NCBI GenBank assembly: GCA_017441205.1 | Contig: JAFRYG010000123.1 | Coordinates: 1-35,969 of the forward strand | DNA: 35,969 nt | Reading direction: 5' to 3' | Origin: Pseudomonadota bacterium | GTDB lineage: Bacteria > Myxococcota_A > Bradymonadia > UBA4248 | In this document: positions 7,281-14,721 of the stretch, piece after piece | Layout: every line of letters starts with the position of its first letter | Position numbering within the stretch: position 1 is the stretch's first letter | Program-made: the position numbers and the translations under genes | Notes under the pieces: generated by a model | Databases searched by the model: none | What the model was told of the DNA's origin: nothing | Seen by the model: the letters and a program-made list of their open reading frames with translations, nothing else

Positions 7281-9065
7281 ATGAAAAAAATTGTTTTTCT
7301 CTTCTGTACAGTAGCTTTATTGGGTCTGAACGCATGCGACGAAAGCGAAAACGACCAAACGAACACGCCACCGGATGACGGTGCCTCCAAAGCATGCGAA
7401 GACACCTGCAAAGGCAATGATATCTGCGACGGAGCAGATGCCTACAAAACCTGCAAAGATAAAGACGGCGATGGATGCAAGGAATGGGTCAGCGTTCCAT
7501 GCGACGATGATACCAAATGCGACAAGGGCAAATGTGTTTCAGACCAAAAAGGCAAATGCGACGGCGGCAAATGTCCTCCCGAGGATAAAGACAAATGCGA
7601 GGGTGACAATTGTCCTCCCGAGGATAAAGACAAATGCCAAAACACCTGCGAAGGCGCTGATATCTGTGATGGAACAGACGCCTACAAAACCTGCAGGGAT
7701 AATAACGGTGATGGCTGCAATGAATGGGTCGTCGTTCCATGCGAAGAAAACCAAAAATGCGACAAGGGCAAATGTATTGCCGAAGAAAATCCGCAATGCG
7801 AGGGTGACAATTGTCCTCCCGAGGATAAAGACAAATGCCAGAACGCCTGCGAGGGCGATAATTACTGCGATGGAACGAGTGCATTTAAAACATGCAGAGA
7901 CGATGACAATGACGGATGCAAAGAGTGGGTCACCGTTCCATGCGGAGAAAAACAAAAATGCGACAAAGGTGAATGCGTCGGTGCGTGCGAGAGCAAATGT
8001 GAAAAAGGCAAAAAGCAGTGCAGCGACAAATCGGTTCAGACATGCGATGACTACAATCAGGACGGATGTTTTGAATGGGGCGGCGATTCACCGTGTGACT
8101 ACAAGTGCAGTGACGGCAGCTGCGTCGATGATCCCAATGCAATACCGGCATGCTCGGGCGATGACTGCCCCGAAGTGGTGACCGATTTCAGCAAAAAAAT
8201 CAGTGGCAATACGCAGGGCGGCACCACCAAATTCGGCACCTATTCCTGTGCGTCCGACAAATCCGAAGGAGGCCCCGAACGAGCCTATGTCTTTAAAGTG
8301 GATGAACCGGGAACCATCATTGCCGGTGTAACAGAACCTTCCGGCGGTGACGTCGACGTCCATATTCTTTCGGCCCTGGATGCAAACAGCTGTCTCGCTC
8401 GCGGTGACATCGGTGCAAATGCCCACGTCGATGCCGGCATTTATTACGTCGTCGTCGATACCTTTGGGGATTCCAGCAATGCCGGTTCCTACAACCTCAA
8501 AATCACCTTCCTCCCGGATTCGGGAAAATGCGGACTCGTCCCGACCAAGATCAACCATAAAAAAGTTGGCGAAATGCAGCTGCCCGTCACCGGAAAAGTC
8601 GTCAAAGAAGCCCACATGGTAACCGATTACGACTGGTCCCTTCATGGCCGGTGGCCAAACTCCATCAATGAGTTTCTTGCGGAACACCGTGCACATTCAG
8701 CCGAATGGACGGGCATCAACGACGGCAAAGAATGGTGTCCGGCCGGAGAAGGTGACTGTGAGTTCGGTCAGGGTTCCACAGGCAAGCCTGTTCCCTGGAA
8801 AGCCGAAGCCTGGTACGTCTGTATGTATTGGACAGGCAAAACAATCCCCACCCCCGGCACGCGCTTTTTGGTCGTCAACCCGCGAACGGGCGAAACCGTC
8901 GTGGCTGCAGCCGGCTACGAAACAGGCCCTGCCGATGCCGGTACCATTGGCGGCGCTGTTTACGAAATCCACTACACACTTGGCACCGATCACATGAGCA
9001 CGCTGACCTACGGACAAATGAAAGATCAGTCGCTCGAATACGGTCCCATCGACTGCACCAAATAA
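7281..9065 (+). CDS. Cys-rich repeat lipoprotein with PPC-like domain
   Basis: This is a 594-residue surface lipoprotein; the lipobox LNAC gives Cys19. Residues about 35-285 hold four Cys-rich modules of the form C..TC..(N/A)D.CDG..A.KTC.D.(D/N)(G/N)DGC.EWV.VPC...KCDKG.C. They are separated by linkers reading CEGDNCPPEDKDKC. The regular six to eight Cys per module suggest disulfide-bonded extracellular domains. Residues about 300-412 (FSKKISGNTQGG to YNLKITFL) resemble a bacterial pre-peptidase C-terminal (PPC) beta-sandwich. The last 170 residues form another domain with FLVVNPRTGETVVAAAGY and DHMSTLTYGQMKDQSL, possibly a beta-barrel; I do not recognise it securely. AAGGAG lies seven bases before the ATG. 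The gene holds a 46-bp exact internal repeat, indicating recent module duplication. Confidence 0.8.
   Translation: MKKIVFLFCTVALLGLNACDESENDQTNTPPDDGASKACEDTCKGNDICDGADAYKTCKDKDGDGCKEWVSVPCDDDTKCDKGKCVSDQKGKCDGGKCPPEDKDKCEGDNCPPEDKDKCQNTCEGADICDGTDAYKTCRDNNGDGCNEWVVVPCEENQKCDKGKCIAEENPQCEGDNCPPEDKDKCQNACEGDNYCDGTSAFKTCRDDDNDGCKEWVTVPCGEKQKCDKGECVGACESKCEKGKKQCSDKSVQTCDDYNQDGCFEWGGDSPCDYKCSDGSCVDDPNAIPACSGDDCPEVVTDFSKKISGNTQGGTTKFGTYSCASDKSEGGPERAYVFKVDEPGTIIAGVTEPSGGDVDVHILSALDANSCLARGDIGANAHVDAGIYYVVVDTFGDSSNAGSYNLKITFLPDSGKCGLVPTKINHKKVGEMQLPVTGKVVKEAHMVTDYDWSLHGRWPNSINEFLAEHRAHSAEWTGINDGKEWCPAGEGDCEFGQGSTGKPVPWKAEAWYVCMYWTGKTIPTPGTRFLVVNPRTGETVVAAAGYETGPADAGTIGGAVYEIHYTLGTDHMSTLTYGQMKDQSLEYGPIDCTK
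7594..7840 (+). repeat. 46-bp exact internal repeat in the Cys-rich gene
   Basis: Positions 7594-7639 and 7795-7840 are identical, offset by 201 bp (67 codons, in frame). They encode the CEGDNCPPEDKDKC linker between modules. This identity among otherwise diverged modules indicates a recent duplication or gene conversion. Confidence 0.85.
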
Positions 9066-9089
9066 TTCATATCGGCGTTTTGGAGCATT

Positions 9090-9125
9090 GCCTATGCCAT
9101 TCGGCTGCGCCGCCTGGCATACGGC
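9090..9125 (-). repeat. Bulged-G TAT/ATA hairpin, copy E3
   Basis: Read on the minus strand: GCC, unpaired G, TATGCCA, a 15-base loop, TGGCATA, GGC. The outer stem is only three pairs, shorter than in other copies. It begins 24 bp after the stop codon of the Cys-rich lipoprotein gene and opens a cluster of five such hairpins (E3-E7) between convergent genes. Confidence 0.6.
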
Positions 9126-9132
9126 ATTGTGC

Positions 9133-9160
9133 GGCGCTATTTGCAAAGCAAATACGCGCC
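9133..9160 (-). repeat. Bulged-G TAT/ATA hairpin, copy E4
   Basis: Plus strand: GGCGC (9133-9137), TATTTGC, loop AAA, GCAAATA, unpaired C (9155), GCGCC (9156-9160). On the minus strand the unpaired base is the conserved G. A 32-bp segment around it (9130-9161) is repeated exactly at 9193-9224. Confidence 0.75.
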
Positions 9161-9177
9161 TGCTGCTGATTCTGTTT

Positions 9178-9195
9178 GGGGGCAATGCCCCCTGC
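9178..9195. repeat. GGGGGC hairpin abutting copy E5
   Basis: GGGGGC and GCCCCC pair around AAT, immediately followed by TGC and copy E5. The same pairing of a G-run/C-run hairpin with a bulged-G hairpin is seen at 24841-24889 and 35909-35969. Confidence 0.6.
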
Positions 9196-9223
9196 GGCGC
9201 TATTTGCAAAGCAAATACGCGCC
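9196..9223 (-). repeat. Bulged-G TAT/ATA hairpin, copy E5
   Basis: Identical to E4 and lying 63 bp downstream of it: GGCGC, TATTTGC, AAA, GCAAATA, unpaired C, GCGCC. The exact identity over 32 bp (9193-9224 against 9130-9161) means a recent duplication. Confidence 0.75.
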
Positions 9224-9338
9224 TACCCCCGATGCAGACACCATTTCGTGTGCTGCAAAGACAATTCAAGCCTGACAACAATTGCCAATCCAGGTCTGAT
9301 ACTGCCCGTGTCAGGCAATGCCTCCACAAATAGGCATT

Positions 9339-9373
9339 GTGCACGTATGCCGGCCACAGCCGGCATAGGGCAC
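9339..9373 (+). repeat. Bulged-G TAT/ATA hairpin, copy E6
   Basis: Outer arms GTGCAC (9339-9344) and GGGCAC (9368-9373) pair with one mismatch. The unpaired G is at 9345, followed by TATGCCGGC, a CACA loop and GCCGGCATA. A separate stem, CAATGCCT/AGGCATTG, lies just before it (about 9316-9339). Confidence 0.65.
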
Positions 9374-9376
9374 AAG

Positions 9377-9410
9377 AAAAGGGGCGTATCTGCCGCCGGC
9401 AGATAGCCCC
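9377..9410 (-). terminator. Copy E7, probable terminator of the phosphoesterase gene
   Basis: GGGGC (9381-9385), unpaired G (9386), TATCTGCC, a short loop, GGCAGATA and GCCCC (9406-9410). Read on the minus strand the hairpin is followed by TTTTCTTG and lies about 27 bp beyond the phosphoesterase stop codon. This copy of the repeat family can therefore act as an intrinsic terminator. Confidence 0.65.
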
Positions 9411-9436
9411 TCTCCCAAAAGACATCACAACAGCTG

Positions 9437-11482
9437 CTATTCAACCGTTGGCTGATAGACAAATTTATTGAGCGTTTCTTCAGATTCGATGACATCCGAC
9501 CACTCATACTTTTCGAGATTCTTATATACTTTTTCGGGAATCCGCGTACGAAGAATCAAATTGCGATGTTCCTTCTCTGCATCCCAGGCTGCGATGGGAT
9601 CTTTCGACATACCAAAGAATTCACGCACGGCAGCATAGTTGAGTGCCAAATCTGCCATCGTACCCTTTGGCGCATTGAAATCGAGGTTGGTAATATAAAT
9701 GGAAATGAGGCCTTCCCCTTCGTGAACGATTTCGAAAATACGGGTCTGCGACGGGAAATCCACGACAGAAGCCAGCATGACTTCCCAATATCCGCGCTCG
9801 CCTTTCTGATATACGGATGAACGATTGAGATGGCCGTGTCCGGTAATATGCAGAATCACACCCGGATATGAAGAGAGCAGTTCCTGGAATTTCGCCTGAG
9901 TGACCGTACCGGAAAGTGCAGAAGTACCATGATGGGAGGATACGATGACGAGTTCATCCTTCGATTCTGCATCCTTGATTTGTTCTTCCAGCCAGTTGAA
10001 CTGTTCCGTCGTCATGTTGGCTTCCGAGAACTCACCGCTGTTCGTATCGAGCGTAATCAGGCGCAGAGGTCTGCCGGGGATTGGGTACACCGAATAATAT
10101 CCCCAGCCTTTCTCCATGATTTCGGGATCGAGTCCATGGCCTTTTGGCAGTCCCGGAGCATCATGAAATCCCTTGAGCACTTCGATTTTCGAAAGCAGGC
10201 GGCGATCCGGATCGGCAGGCGTTTTTCCCGACGTCCGCAGTTCTGCATCCGGCGTCGATCCATCCAAAAATCCATTCTGATACCCATCGCGGTATTCATG
10301 GGAAGCCACCAGCTTGATGTAATCAAAGAGATCGACCAGCTCGCCGCCGGTACATGCATTCTGAACCTTTTCATCCCATGGCGTAAAGCCCATATAGAGC
10401 ATGTCATGATTGCCAATCGCCGGATACCAGGGAATCTCGCCAATACCAGGGGAATAGAAGGGATCGTTGTAGTCATTGCCGGGTCCCTCGATGGGATCAT
10501 CATCCACACCGGTATCCGGATCGAGCACGCCGCCCTCCATCATCCGAAGGAACCAGGCATGCTCATTCTTCTGGGCATTGTCGGAAATATCGCCGGTAAC
10601 CAGTGCAAAATCAAAGGGCCGCGTGCTCAAATCAGATATCCGGCGAGCAGTCTGAAGGTGCAGATCAAACATGTGCGTGGAATAGATTCCCTGTGGACGA
10701 TAGGCACTCGCCACTACATAGGGCGCATACGTAACCCCTTCCATGCGGCAGGGACTCTCTTCATCGATAATCTGCGGATCAGAAACCTGCCAGAAATAGG
10801 CAATGCTCTTGCCCTTGTGGCTCAGATCCGGGTCAGATGCCTTGAGCAGTTTTTCGCGCAAAATCCACGGTTCCGGAGCGGATTCTTCAACACCAACACC
10901 GTATTTTGTATACTTGTCTTTTTGCGTAATGATGAATTCGTGTGCTGCAATCAAAGTCTTGACATCGGCAGAAGTAAACGATTTCGTACCGATAGCCGGA
11001 CGATGCGTCAGCTGCAGAGTCGTATAGGGTTTATAGGTCAGCGGAAGTACAGGAACCCCCTTGACATCCTTGACGATCGGCGAATCGTCGGCGGGTTCTT
11101 CGACCTCAACGGGAGTTTCCGGCAGTTTGCCGTCATCCGGCAGTTTGCCATCATCCGGTTTTTGCCCGTCATCCGGTTTTTGGCCGTCGTCCGGCTTGGG
11201 ATTCAGGGGAATACTCGGCGCCGGCGTCTCTGGCTTCGTATCGCGTTCATCGGGCTGCTCCTGAGGCGTGTTTTGATCAGGGATCTGTTCCGTTGGCCCT
11301 GCATGCGGATTATTGTCCGGAACTGTTACTGTCGTACCATCCTGTTCCGCCCCGGGCGTATGAATTGTTTTGCCACCATCAAGAACCGGACTCTGGCGAT
11401 CATCATCCTGAGTCTCAGCGCACCCACCAAGATATGCTGCACACAAAAGGACTAAAACCGAAGCATGCCAAATTGATTTCAT
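9437..11482 (-). CDS. Lipoprotein calcineurin-like metallophosphoesterase
   Basis: An envelope-anchored phosphoesterase of 681 residues. The signal peptide ends in the lipobox LGGC (Cys21). A Pro/Asp-rich linker follows, with five DDG(Q/K) units. The catalytic domain shows the dinuclear-metal motifs in order: VSDPQ (about residue 236), TGDISDN (about 296), GNHD (about 358), SSHHG (about 517) and GHGH (about 547). It should hydrolyse phosphomonoesters or diesters outside the cytoplasm; the substrate is unknown. ATG 11482 has GGAGGA five bases upstream; the open frame continues 32 codons further without a ribosome site. A good promoter lies at 11550-11578, and copy E7 of the bulged-G hairpin follows the stop. 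Confidence 0.9.
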   Translation of the reverse strand: MKSIWHASVLVLLCAAYLGGCAETQDDDRQSPVLDGGKTIHTPGAEQDGTTVTVPDNNPHAGPTEQIPDQNTPQEQPDERDTKPETPAPSIPLNPKPDDGQKPDDGQKPDDGKLPDDGKLPETPVEVEEPADDSPIVKDVKGVPVLPLTYKPYTTLQLTHRPAIGTKSFTSADVKTLIAAHEFIITQKDKYTKYGVGVEESAPEPWILREKLLKASDPDLSHKGKSIAYFWQVSDPQIIDEESPCRMEGVTYAPYVVASAYRPQGIYSTHMFDLHLQTARRISDLSTRPFDFALVTGDISDNAQKNEHAWFLRMMEGGVLDPDTGVDDDPIEGPGNDYNDPFYSPGIGEIPWYPAIGNHDMLYMGFTPWDEKVQNACTGGELVDLFDYIKLVASHEYRDGYQNGFLDGSTPDAELRTSGKTPADPDRRLLSKIEVLKGFHDAPGLPKGHGLDPEIMEKGWGYYSVYPIPGRPLRLITLDTNSGEFSEANMTTEQFNWLEEQIKDAESKDELVIVSSHHGTSALSGTVTQAKFQELLSSYPGVILHITGHGHLNRSSVYQKGERGYWEVMLASVVDFPSQTRIFEIVHEGEGLISIYITNLDFNAPKGTMADLALNYAAVREFFGMSKDPIAAWDAEKEHRNLILRTRIPEKVYKNLEKYEWSDVIESEETLNKFVYQPTVE
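11121..11195 (-). repeat. 18-bp tandem repeat in the phosphoesterase linker
   Basis: About four to five tandem units of 18 bp encode PDDGQK or PDDGKL. The units are nearly identical at DNA level, so the linker length probably varies between strains (inference). Confidence 0.75.
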
Positions 11483-11549
11483 GTCATTCCTCCATGACCT
11501 GAGATGACGCAATGCGTTAAAAACCGCGCCACTGCTAGATTTCCTGACA

Positions 11550-11578
11550 TTTATAGGTTTCGTTTGATGGAATGACAA
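11550..11578 (-). promoter_or_regulatory. Sigma70-type promoter of the phosphoesterase gene
   Basis: On the minus strand TTGTCA (11578-11573), a 17-bp spacer and TATAAA (11555-11550). The start codon is 68 bp downstream of the -10 box. The upstream side is strongly A/T-rich (11579-11610), which could act as an UP element. Confidence 0.6.
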
Positions 11579-11599
11579 ATTTTATTTTTATTCTTTTAA

Positions 11600-11818
11600 A
11601 TAAAAAAATATTCCCCCTGATTTAGCCACTCAATTCCACTTCCGTGGGTTTCATCCGCGGCTATATTCAAAAGCCCCCCTGGAGGGCACTTCAGATGTAA
11701 CGCCCCTTCGTGGCGTGTCTGATTATTTATTATTCATTAACCCTGCAATCAGTACAGACGTGCGGACCGCACATCTCTTATCCATTACGAATTGCGAATT
11801 CCCAACTAACCACCAACA
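11600..11818. other. Hairpin-rich intergenic region
   Basis: No gene is supported. Several short hairpins follow each other: a GTGGG/CCGC stem near 11645, GCCC-CCCTGGA-GGGC near 11673-11687, ACGCC/GGCGT near 11700-11716, and the GACGT-type palindrome at 11756. The last is followed by a CATTACGAATTGCG segment and the purine-poor AACTAACCACCAACACT run that touches the stop codon of the small lipoprotein gene. Confidence 0.5.
11756..11776. repeat. GACGT-type palindrome, copy 4
   Basis: AGACGTGCG (11756-11764) pairs with CGCACATCT (11768-11776) around GAC, with one C:A mismatch. It is followed by CTTATCCATTACGAATTGCG and then AACTAACCACCAAC. The same order of parts occurs after copy 5 at 13238. 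Confidence 0.55.
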
Positions 11819-12238
11819 CTAACGTTGTTCCTGCTCCACAATAAACCAGCGCTTTGCATCCTTGTTGTACTGCCACGTGGAATACACTCTGGCTGAATGC
11901 ACGCTCGGTGAACTATTCGCATACCATTCGACCTGAGAGATAATCACAGCGCATCTGTCCTGTTCTTCTTTATTCACGACCTCTTCGGACGCGCAGGGAG
12001 CGTAGGAAGCGATTTCAATCTCTGCAAAATGCAGCCTCTGCGACTGCATACTTTCGAGCCAAGATGCCCTCGATTCAGGTGCAATATTTTTTGCGGCAAT
12101 CTCATACCGTTCAAAGAGCAAATCGTGATGGTAGCTCTCGACATCCTTGATCAGCGCCTTCATGCTGAGTTTCGATGACTGACAAGAGGTCAGCAAACAT
12201 AATCCGGAAAACAGTAAAAATACCGCTATTTTCTTCAT
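11819..12238 (-). CDS. Small hypothetical lipoprotein
   Basis: 139 residues with a lipoprotein signal peptide ending in LTSC (Cys19). The mature part begins with a helical region (ALIKDVESYHHDLLFERYEIAAKN) and ends with a likely beta-rich half, AVIISQVEWYANSSPSVHSARVYSTWQY...WFIVEQEQR. This resembles NTF2-like or DUF4440-like folds in outline only. Two Cys (in APCASEE and DRCAVI) may pair. I do not recognise the family. Only GGGG stands as a weak ribosome site before the ATG. It lies downstream of the outer-membrane protein gene but behind that gene's terminator. Confidence 0.65.
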   Translation of the reverse strand: MKKIAVFLLFSGLCLLTSCQSSKLSMKALIKDVESYHHDLLFERYEIAAKNIAPESRASWLESMQSQRLHFAEIEIASYAPCASEEVVNKEEQDRCAVIISQVEWYANSSPSVHSARVYSTWQYNKDAKRWFIVEQEQR

Positions 12239-12304
12239 AAATCCCCAAAACTCTTTTTTTTGATGACTTGATCCGAATTTTGCCGGCCCACGAACTGGTA
12301 TCGG

Positions 12305-12342
12305 CAGACAAAAAAATACGATCTACCCATACCTTTTTGTCT
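12305..12342. other. Long-loop inverted repeat
   Basis: CAGACAAAAA and TTTTTGTCTG flank about 18 bases (12305-12342). It lies between the terminator of the outer-membrane protein gene and the start of the small lipoprotein gene. Its role is unclear; it could be part of a terminator or an operator. Confidence 0.35.
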
Positions 12343-12352
12343 GAACACAGGC

Positions 12353-12384
12353 AAAAAAATGGCCATGCCTTTGGGCATGGCCAT
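12353..12384 (-). terminator. Intrinsic terminator of the outer-membrane protein gene
   Basis: On the minus strand ATGGCCATGCC pairs with GGCATGGCCAT (12384-12359), an 11-bp stem around a four-base CAAA loop. It is followed directly by seven T (12359-12353). It lies about 25 bp after the stop codon. Confidence 0.85.
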
Positions 12385-12408
12385 GGATGAAATGCATCAG
12401 CAAAGCGT

Positions 12409-13071
12409 CTAGAACCAGAACGTGCAGCCTGCCATTCCGAGCAAATCGACATTCTTAAAGAAATCGATGTCGGCACCCTTGGCTTTTGTCGAATGATAGG
12501 CAACACCATCGCCCTCGCCGCTGCCCTTGCTCAAACCGGTCACCAGTGCCGCACCATTTTCGGTGATGATACTGATGCCGATACCAACCTGGGTATGCAG
12601 CGAAAAATGCTCCGAAACGAACCATTCCGGACGAACTCCGAGATCGATGGAGAACTGATAGCCATCGTTATAAATGGCATAAAGCTCATTATTGGAATTG
12701 AATCCATCTGACGAACGCCCGGATGCCGTAAAGCCGACGACACCGGTCAGATTGACATCCGACGAAAGGACGATGGGAATCAGTGCCCTCAGTGAAACAT
12801 TCCAGTCGATGATCGTCGTGTCGTAAGTGACATCATCTGCAGCATTCTTGACTTCTGCTGTTGTCGTATCGAGCCCGAAGATAATCTGCATGCCGAAATA
12901 TTTATTGATGGCATAAATGAAGGACAGACCGCGTCCGTCATTTGCGAATTCACTGATAGACGAGTCAATTCCAAGCCCTATTCTGCGAGAAAGATCTTTT
13001 GCCGAAGCATCGGCAGCCATACCAACGAGGAAAATGAGGAAAAGGCTCAAAGAAAGAATCAATTTTTTCAT
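12409..13071 (-). CDS. Outer-membrane beta-barrel protein
   Basis: 220 residues with an N-terminal signal peptide (MKKLILSLSLFLIFLVG...) and a likely cleavage site after ASA (near residue 24). The mature part has alternating beta-strand segments (FSIDLGVRPEWFVSEHFSLHTQ, ISIITENGAAL) and ends in a C-terminal Phe (GCTFWF), the usual signal for outer-membrane insertion. The size suggests an eight-stranded barrel of the OmpA/OmpW-like class, with no soluble extension. Function is unknown. ATG 13071 has GGAG eight bases upstream and starts the signal peptide; the open frame extends 17 codons further. Promoter at 13129-13157; strong terminator after the stop. Confidence 0.8.
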   Translation of the reverse strand: MKKLILSLSLFLIFLVGMAADASAKDLSRRIGLGIDSSISEFANDGRGLSFIYAINKYFGMQIIFGLDTTTAEVKNAADDVTYDTTIIDWNVSLRALIPIVLSSDVNLTGVVGFTASGRSSDGFNSNNELYAIYNDGYQFSIDLGVRPEWFVSEHFSLHTQVGIGISIITENGAALVTGLSKGSGEGDGVAYHSTKAKGADIDFFKNVDLLGMAGCTFWF

Positions 13072-13128
13072 AGATATCTCCGGCAAATACGGCTCAAGAA
13101 AACGAAATGCCCCTTCAGGCAATGCGCT

Positions 13129-13157
13129 ATATTACAATCAGACCGAAAAATGGGCAA
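13129..13157 (-). promoter_or_regulatory. Possible promoter of the outer-membrane protein gene
   Basis: On the minus strand TTGCCC (13157-13152), a 17-bp spacer and TAATAT (13134-13129), about 58 bp before the start codon. Confidence 0.5.
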
Positions 13158-13237
13158 GGGCAGATCCAACACGAACATCCGTACAGAATTCAAGCGCCCT
13201 TACAAGTGGGTGATTTTATTATGCCAATCTTCTGTAC

Positions 13238-13257
13238 AGACGTTTCGCGACACGTCT
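13238..13257. repeat. GACGT-type palindrome, copy 5
   Basis: AGACGT (13238-13243) pairs with ACGTCT (13252-13257), enclosing TTCGCGAC, which can pair further. It is followed by CTAACAAG. Confidence 0.55.
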
Positions 13258-13268
13258 CTAACAAGAAA

Positions 13269-13341
13269 TGCGCATTACGCATTATGCATTATGAATTACG
13301 CATTACGCATTACGCATTACCAGCTAACCACTAACAACTAA
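13269..13341. repeat. CATTACG short tandem repeat with CTAACCACTAAC tail
   Basis: Imperfect 6-8 bp units (GCATTACGCATTATGCATTATG..., then three GCATTACs) run from about 13269 to 13320. They are followed by the purine-poor CTAACCACTAACAACTAA run. Copy 4 of the palindrome family has a shorter version of the same parts. The stretch is noncoding on both strands. Confidence 0.6.
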
Positions 13342-13402
13342 AATAAGCTATAAGCCGACCGCTCAGCATTCATCTGAGTTCGAACATCCTTTGGTTATCA
13401 TC

Positions 13403-14341
13403 ATGACATTACCTAAAATCATCCAGGTCGTTGGCCCGACAGCCAGCGGCAAAACTGCATTTTCTGTCCGTCTGGCCGAAAGGCTCCACGGCGAACTCAT
13501 CAACGTCGACTCGATGCAGGTCTATCGTCCGCTGGCAATCGGTACGGACAAACCGTCGAAGGAACAGCAGGCGCGAGTCCCAATTCACGGCATAGATCTG
13601 ATCGATTTTGGTCCTCCCATGGATGCCGCAGAATTTGCGGCATATGCGCACGAAAAAATCCGCGAGATTCATTCCAGGGGCAATTGCTGCATCATTTCCG
13701 GAGGAACAGGACTTTATCATCGCGCCATTGTCTATGGCCTGATCGAGGCACCATCGAGAAATGACGCCGTCCGCGCAAGGCTCCGTGCAGAACGGGATGA
13801 GATCGGCATTGCCGCCATGTATGAACGACTGAACCAAATTGATCCCGAAGCCGCATCCAAAATCTACTCGACCGACTGGATTCGAATCGAACGGGCCCTC
13901 GAAATCTACGAAACGACGGGTTCGCGGCTGAGCGATTTTCATGCAAAACATGGCTTTAAAACAGCCCGCGTTGAGCGGCTGACGCTCGGCTGCACCGCGC
14001 CGCGTCAGACCCTGTATCAAAAAATAGAGCAGCGACTCGATGAAATGTGGACCCAGGGCATCATGGAAGAAACTCAGGCAATGCTTGATGCACAGCTCGA
14101 TCCAGAACAACTTCCGCTCAAAGCACTCGGATACAAACAAGCCGCAATGGCACTGCTCGGCCAGTGTTCCAGCCAGGAAGCTCTGGAACTGGCCAAAAGA
14201 GAAACCAGGCGCTTTGCAAAACGGCAACTCACCTGGTTCCATGCTGACAAAGAAATTGAATGGATGGATATGCCGCTTTCGGATGAAGATTTTGAGGCAG
14301 TCGTCCGCAAATGCCAGGAATTCTTGGGCGTTGTTTGTTAG
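13403..14341 (+). CDS. miaA: tRNA dimethylallyltransferase MiaA
   Basis: Transfers the dimethylallyl group to A37 of tRNAs reading UNN codons. At 312 residues it has normal length. Motifs: P-loop GPTASGKT near the N-terminus, DSMQVYRPLAIGTDKP (substrate tRNA/prenyl site), GGTGLYHRA, and KRETRRFAKRQLTWF near the C-terminus. ATG 13403 is chosen; a TTG at 13391 in the same frame is less likely. The gene lies upstream of tRNA-Leu(GAG), but that tRNA has its own promoter. Confidence 0.95.
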   Translation: MTLPKIIQVVGPTASGKTAFSVRLAERLHGELINVDSMQVYRPLAIGTDKPSKEQQARVPIHGIDLIDFGPPMDAAEFAAYAHEKIREIHSRGNCCIISGGTGLYHRAIVYGLIEAPSRNDAVRARLRAERDEIGIAAMYERLNQIDPEAASKIYSTDWIRIERALEIYETTGSRLSDFHAKHGFKTARVERLTLGCTAPRQTLYQKIEQRLDEMWTQGIMEETQAMLDAQLDPEQLPLKALGYKQAAMALLGQCSSQEALELAKRETRRFAKRQLTWFHADKEIEWMDMPLSDEDFEAVVRKCQEFLGVVC

Positions 14342-14430
14342 CAGTCACTATCCACTCTTCACTAACTTCTATTCACTGCCCAATCGCATCACGTCTCCGA
14401 CAACCCACAACAAAAAATGATAAAAATCCT

Positions 14431-14459
14431 TTGACAATCATCATTACAACGCGTATAAG
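14431..14459 (+). promoter_or_regulatory. Promoter of tRNA-Leu
   Basis: Consensus TTGACA (14431-14436), exactly 17 bp, then TATAAG (14454-14459), followed by a G/C-rich discriminator GCCCGCCG. This is the layout expected of a growth-rate/stringently controlled stable RNA promoter. The tRNA begins about 37 bp after the likely start. Confidence 0.8.
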
Positions 14460-14502
14460 GCCCGCCGTTCGACATGTGGTTTACATGCCAACGTCTTTGA
14501 AT

Positions 14503-14589
14503 GCGAGGATGGCGGAATTGGTAGACGCGCTAGCTTGAGGTGCTAGTCCCGACATTACCGGGGTGGGGGTTCAAGTCCCCCTTCTCGCA
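14503..14589 (+). tRNA. tRNA-Leu (anticodon GAG)
   Basis: An 87-nt class II tRNA. The acceptor arms are GCGAGGA (14503-14509) and TTCTCGC (14582-14588), with discriminator A at 14589. The anticodon stem CTAGC/GCTAG encloses TTGAGGT, giving GAG, which reads CUC/CUU. The long variable arm (CCCGACATTACCGGGG) and the T-arm GGGGGTTCAAGTCCCCC are intact. The 3' CCA is not encoded, so it must be added by CCA-adding enzyme. Confidence 0.95.
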
Positions 14590-14594
14590 TTCAA

Positions 14595-14620
14595 AAGACG
14601 CTTTAAGCGTCTTTTTTTTT
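14595..14620 (+). terminator. Terminator of tRNA-Leu
   Basis: AAGACGCT (14595-14602) pairs with AGCGTCTT (14606-14613) around TTA, followed by T to 14620 and another T-run soon after. Confidence 0.9.
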
Positions 14621-14721
14621 GTTTTTTTGCTCCATTTCTTCCCCCTATACAGATTGTGTTTTTTTCCGCATAATGGTTATATAGACTATGTGTTTGCTCT
14701 ATTCCATTTCGGGGAGGTTCC

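Noticed and set aside
9929..11455. 508-codon plus-strand ORF opposite the phosphoesterase gene
   Set aside because: The minus strand encodes clear metallophosphoesterase motifs and a lipoprotein signal; the plus-strand product is Arg/Ile-rich with no family features.
13269..13341. Small ORFs across the CATTACG repeat
   Set aside because: The products are low-complexity repeats of His/Tyr/Ala/Leu in several frames, which is expected from a short tandem DNA repeat.
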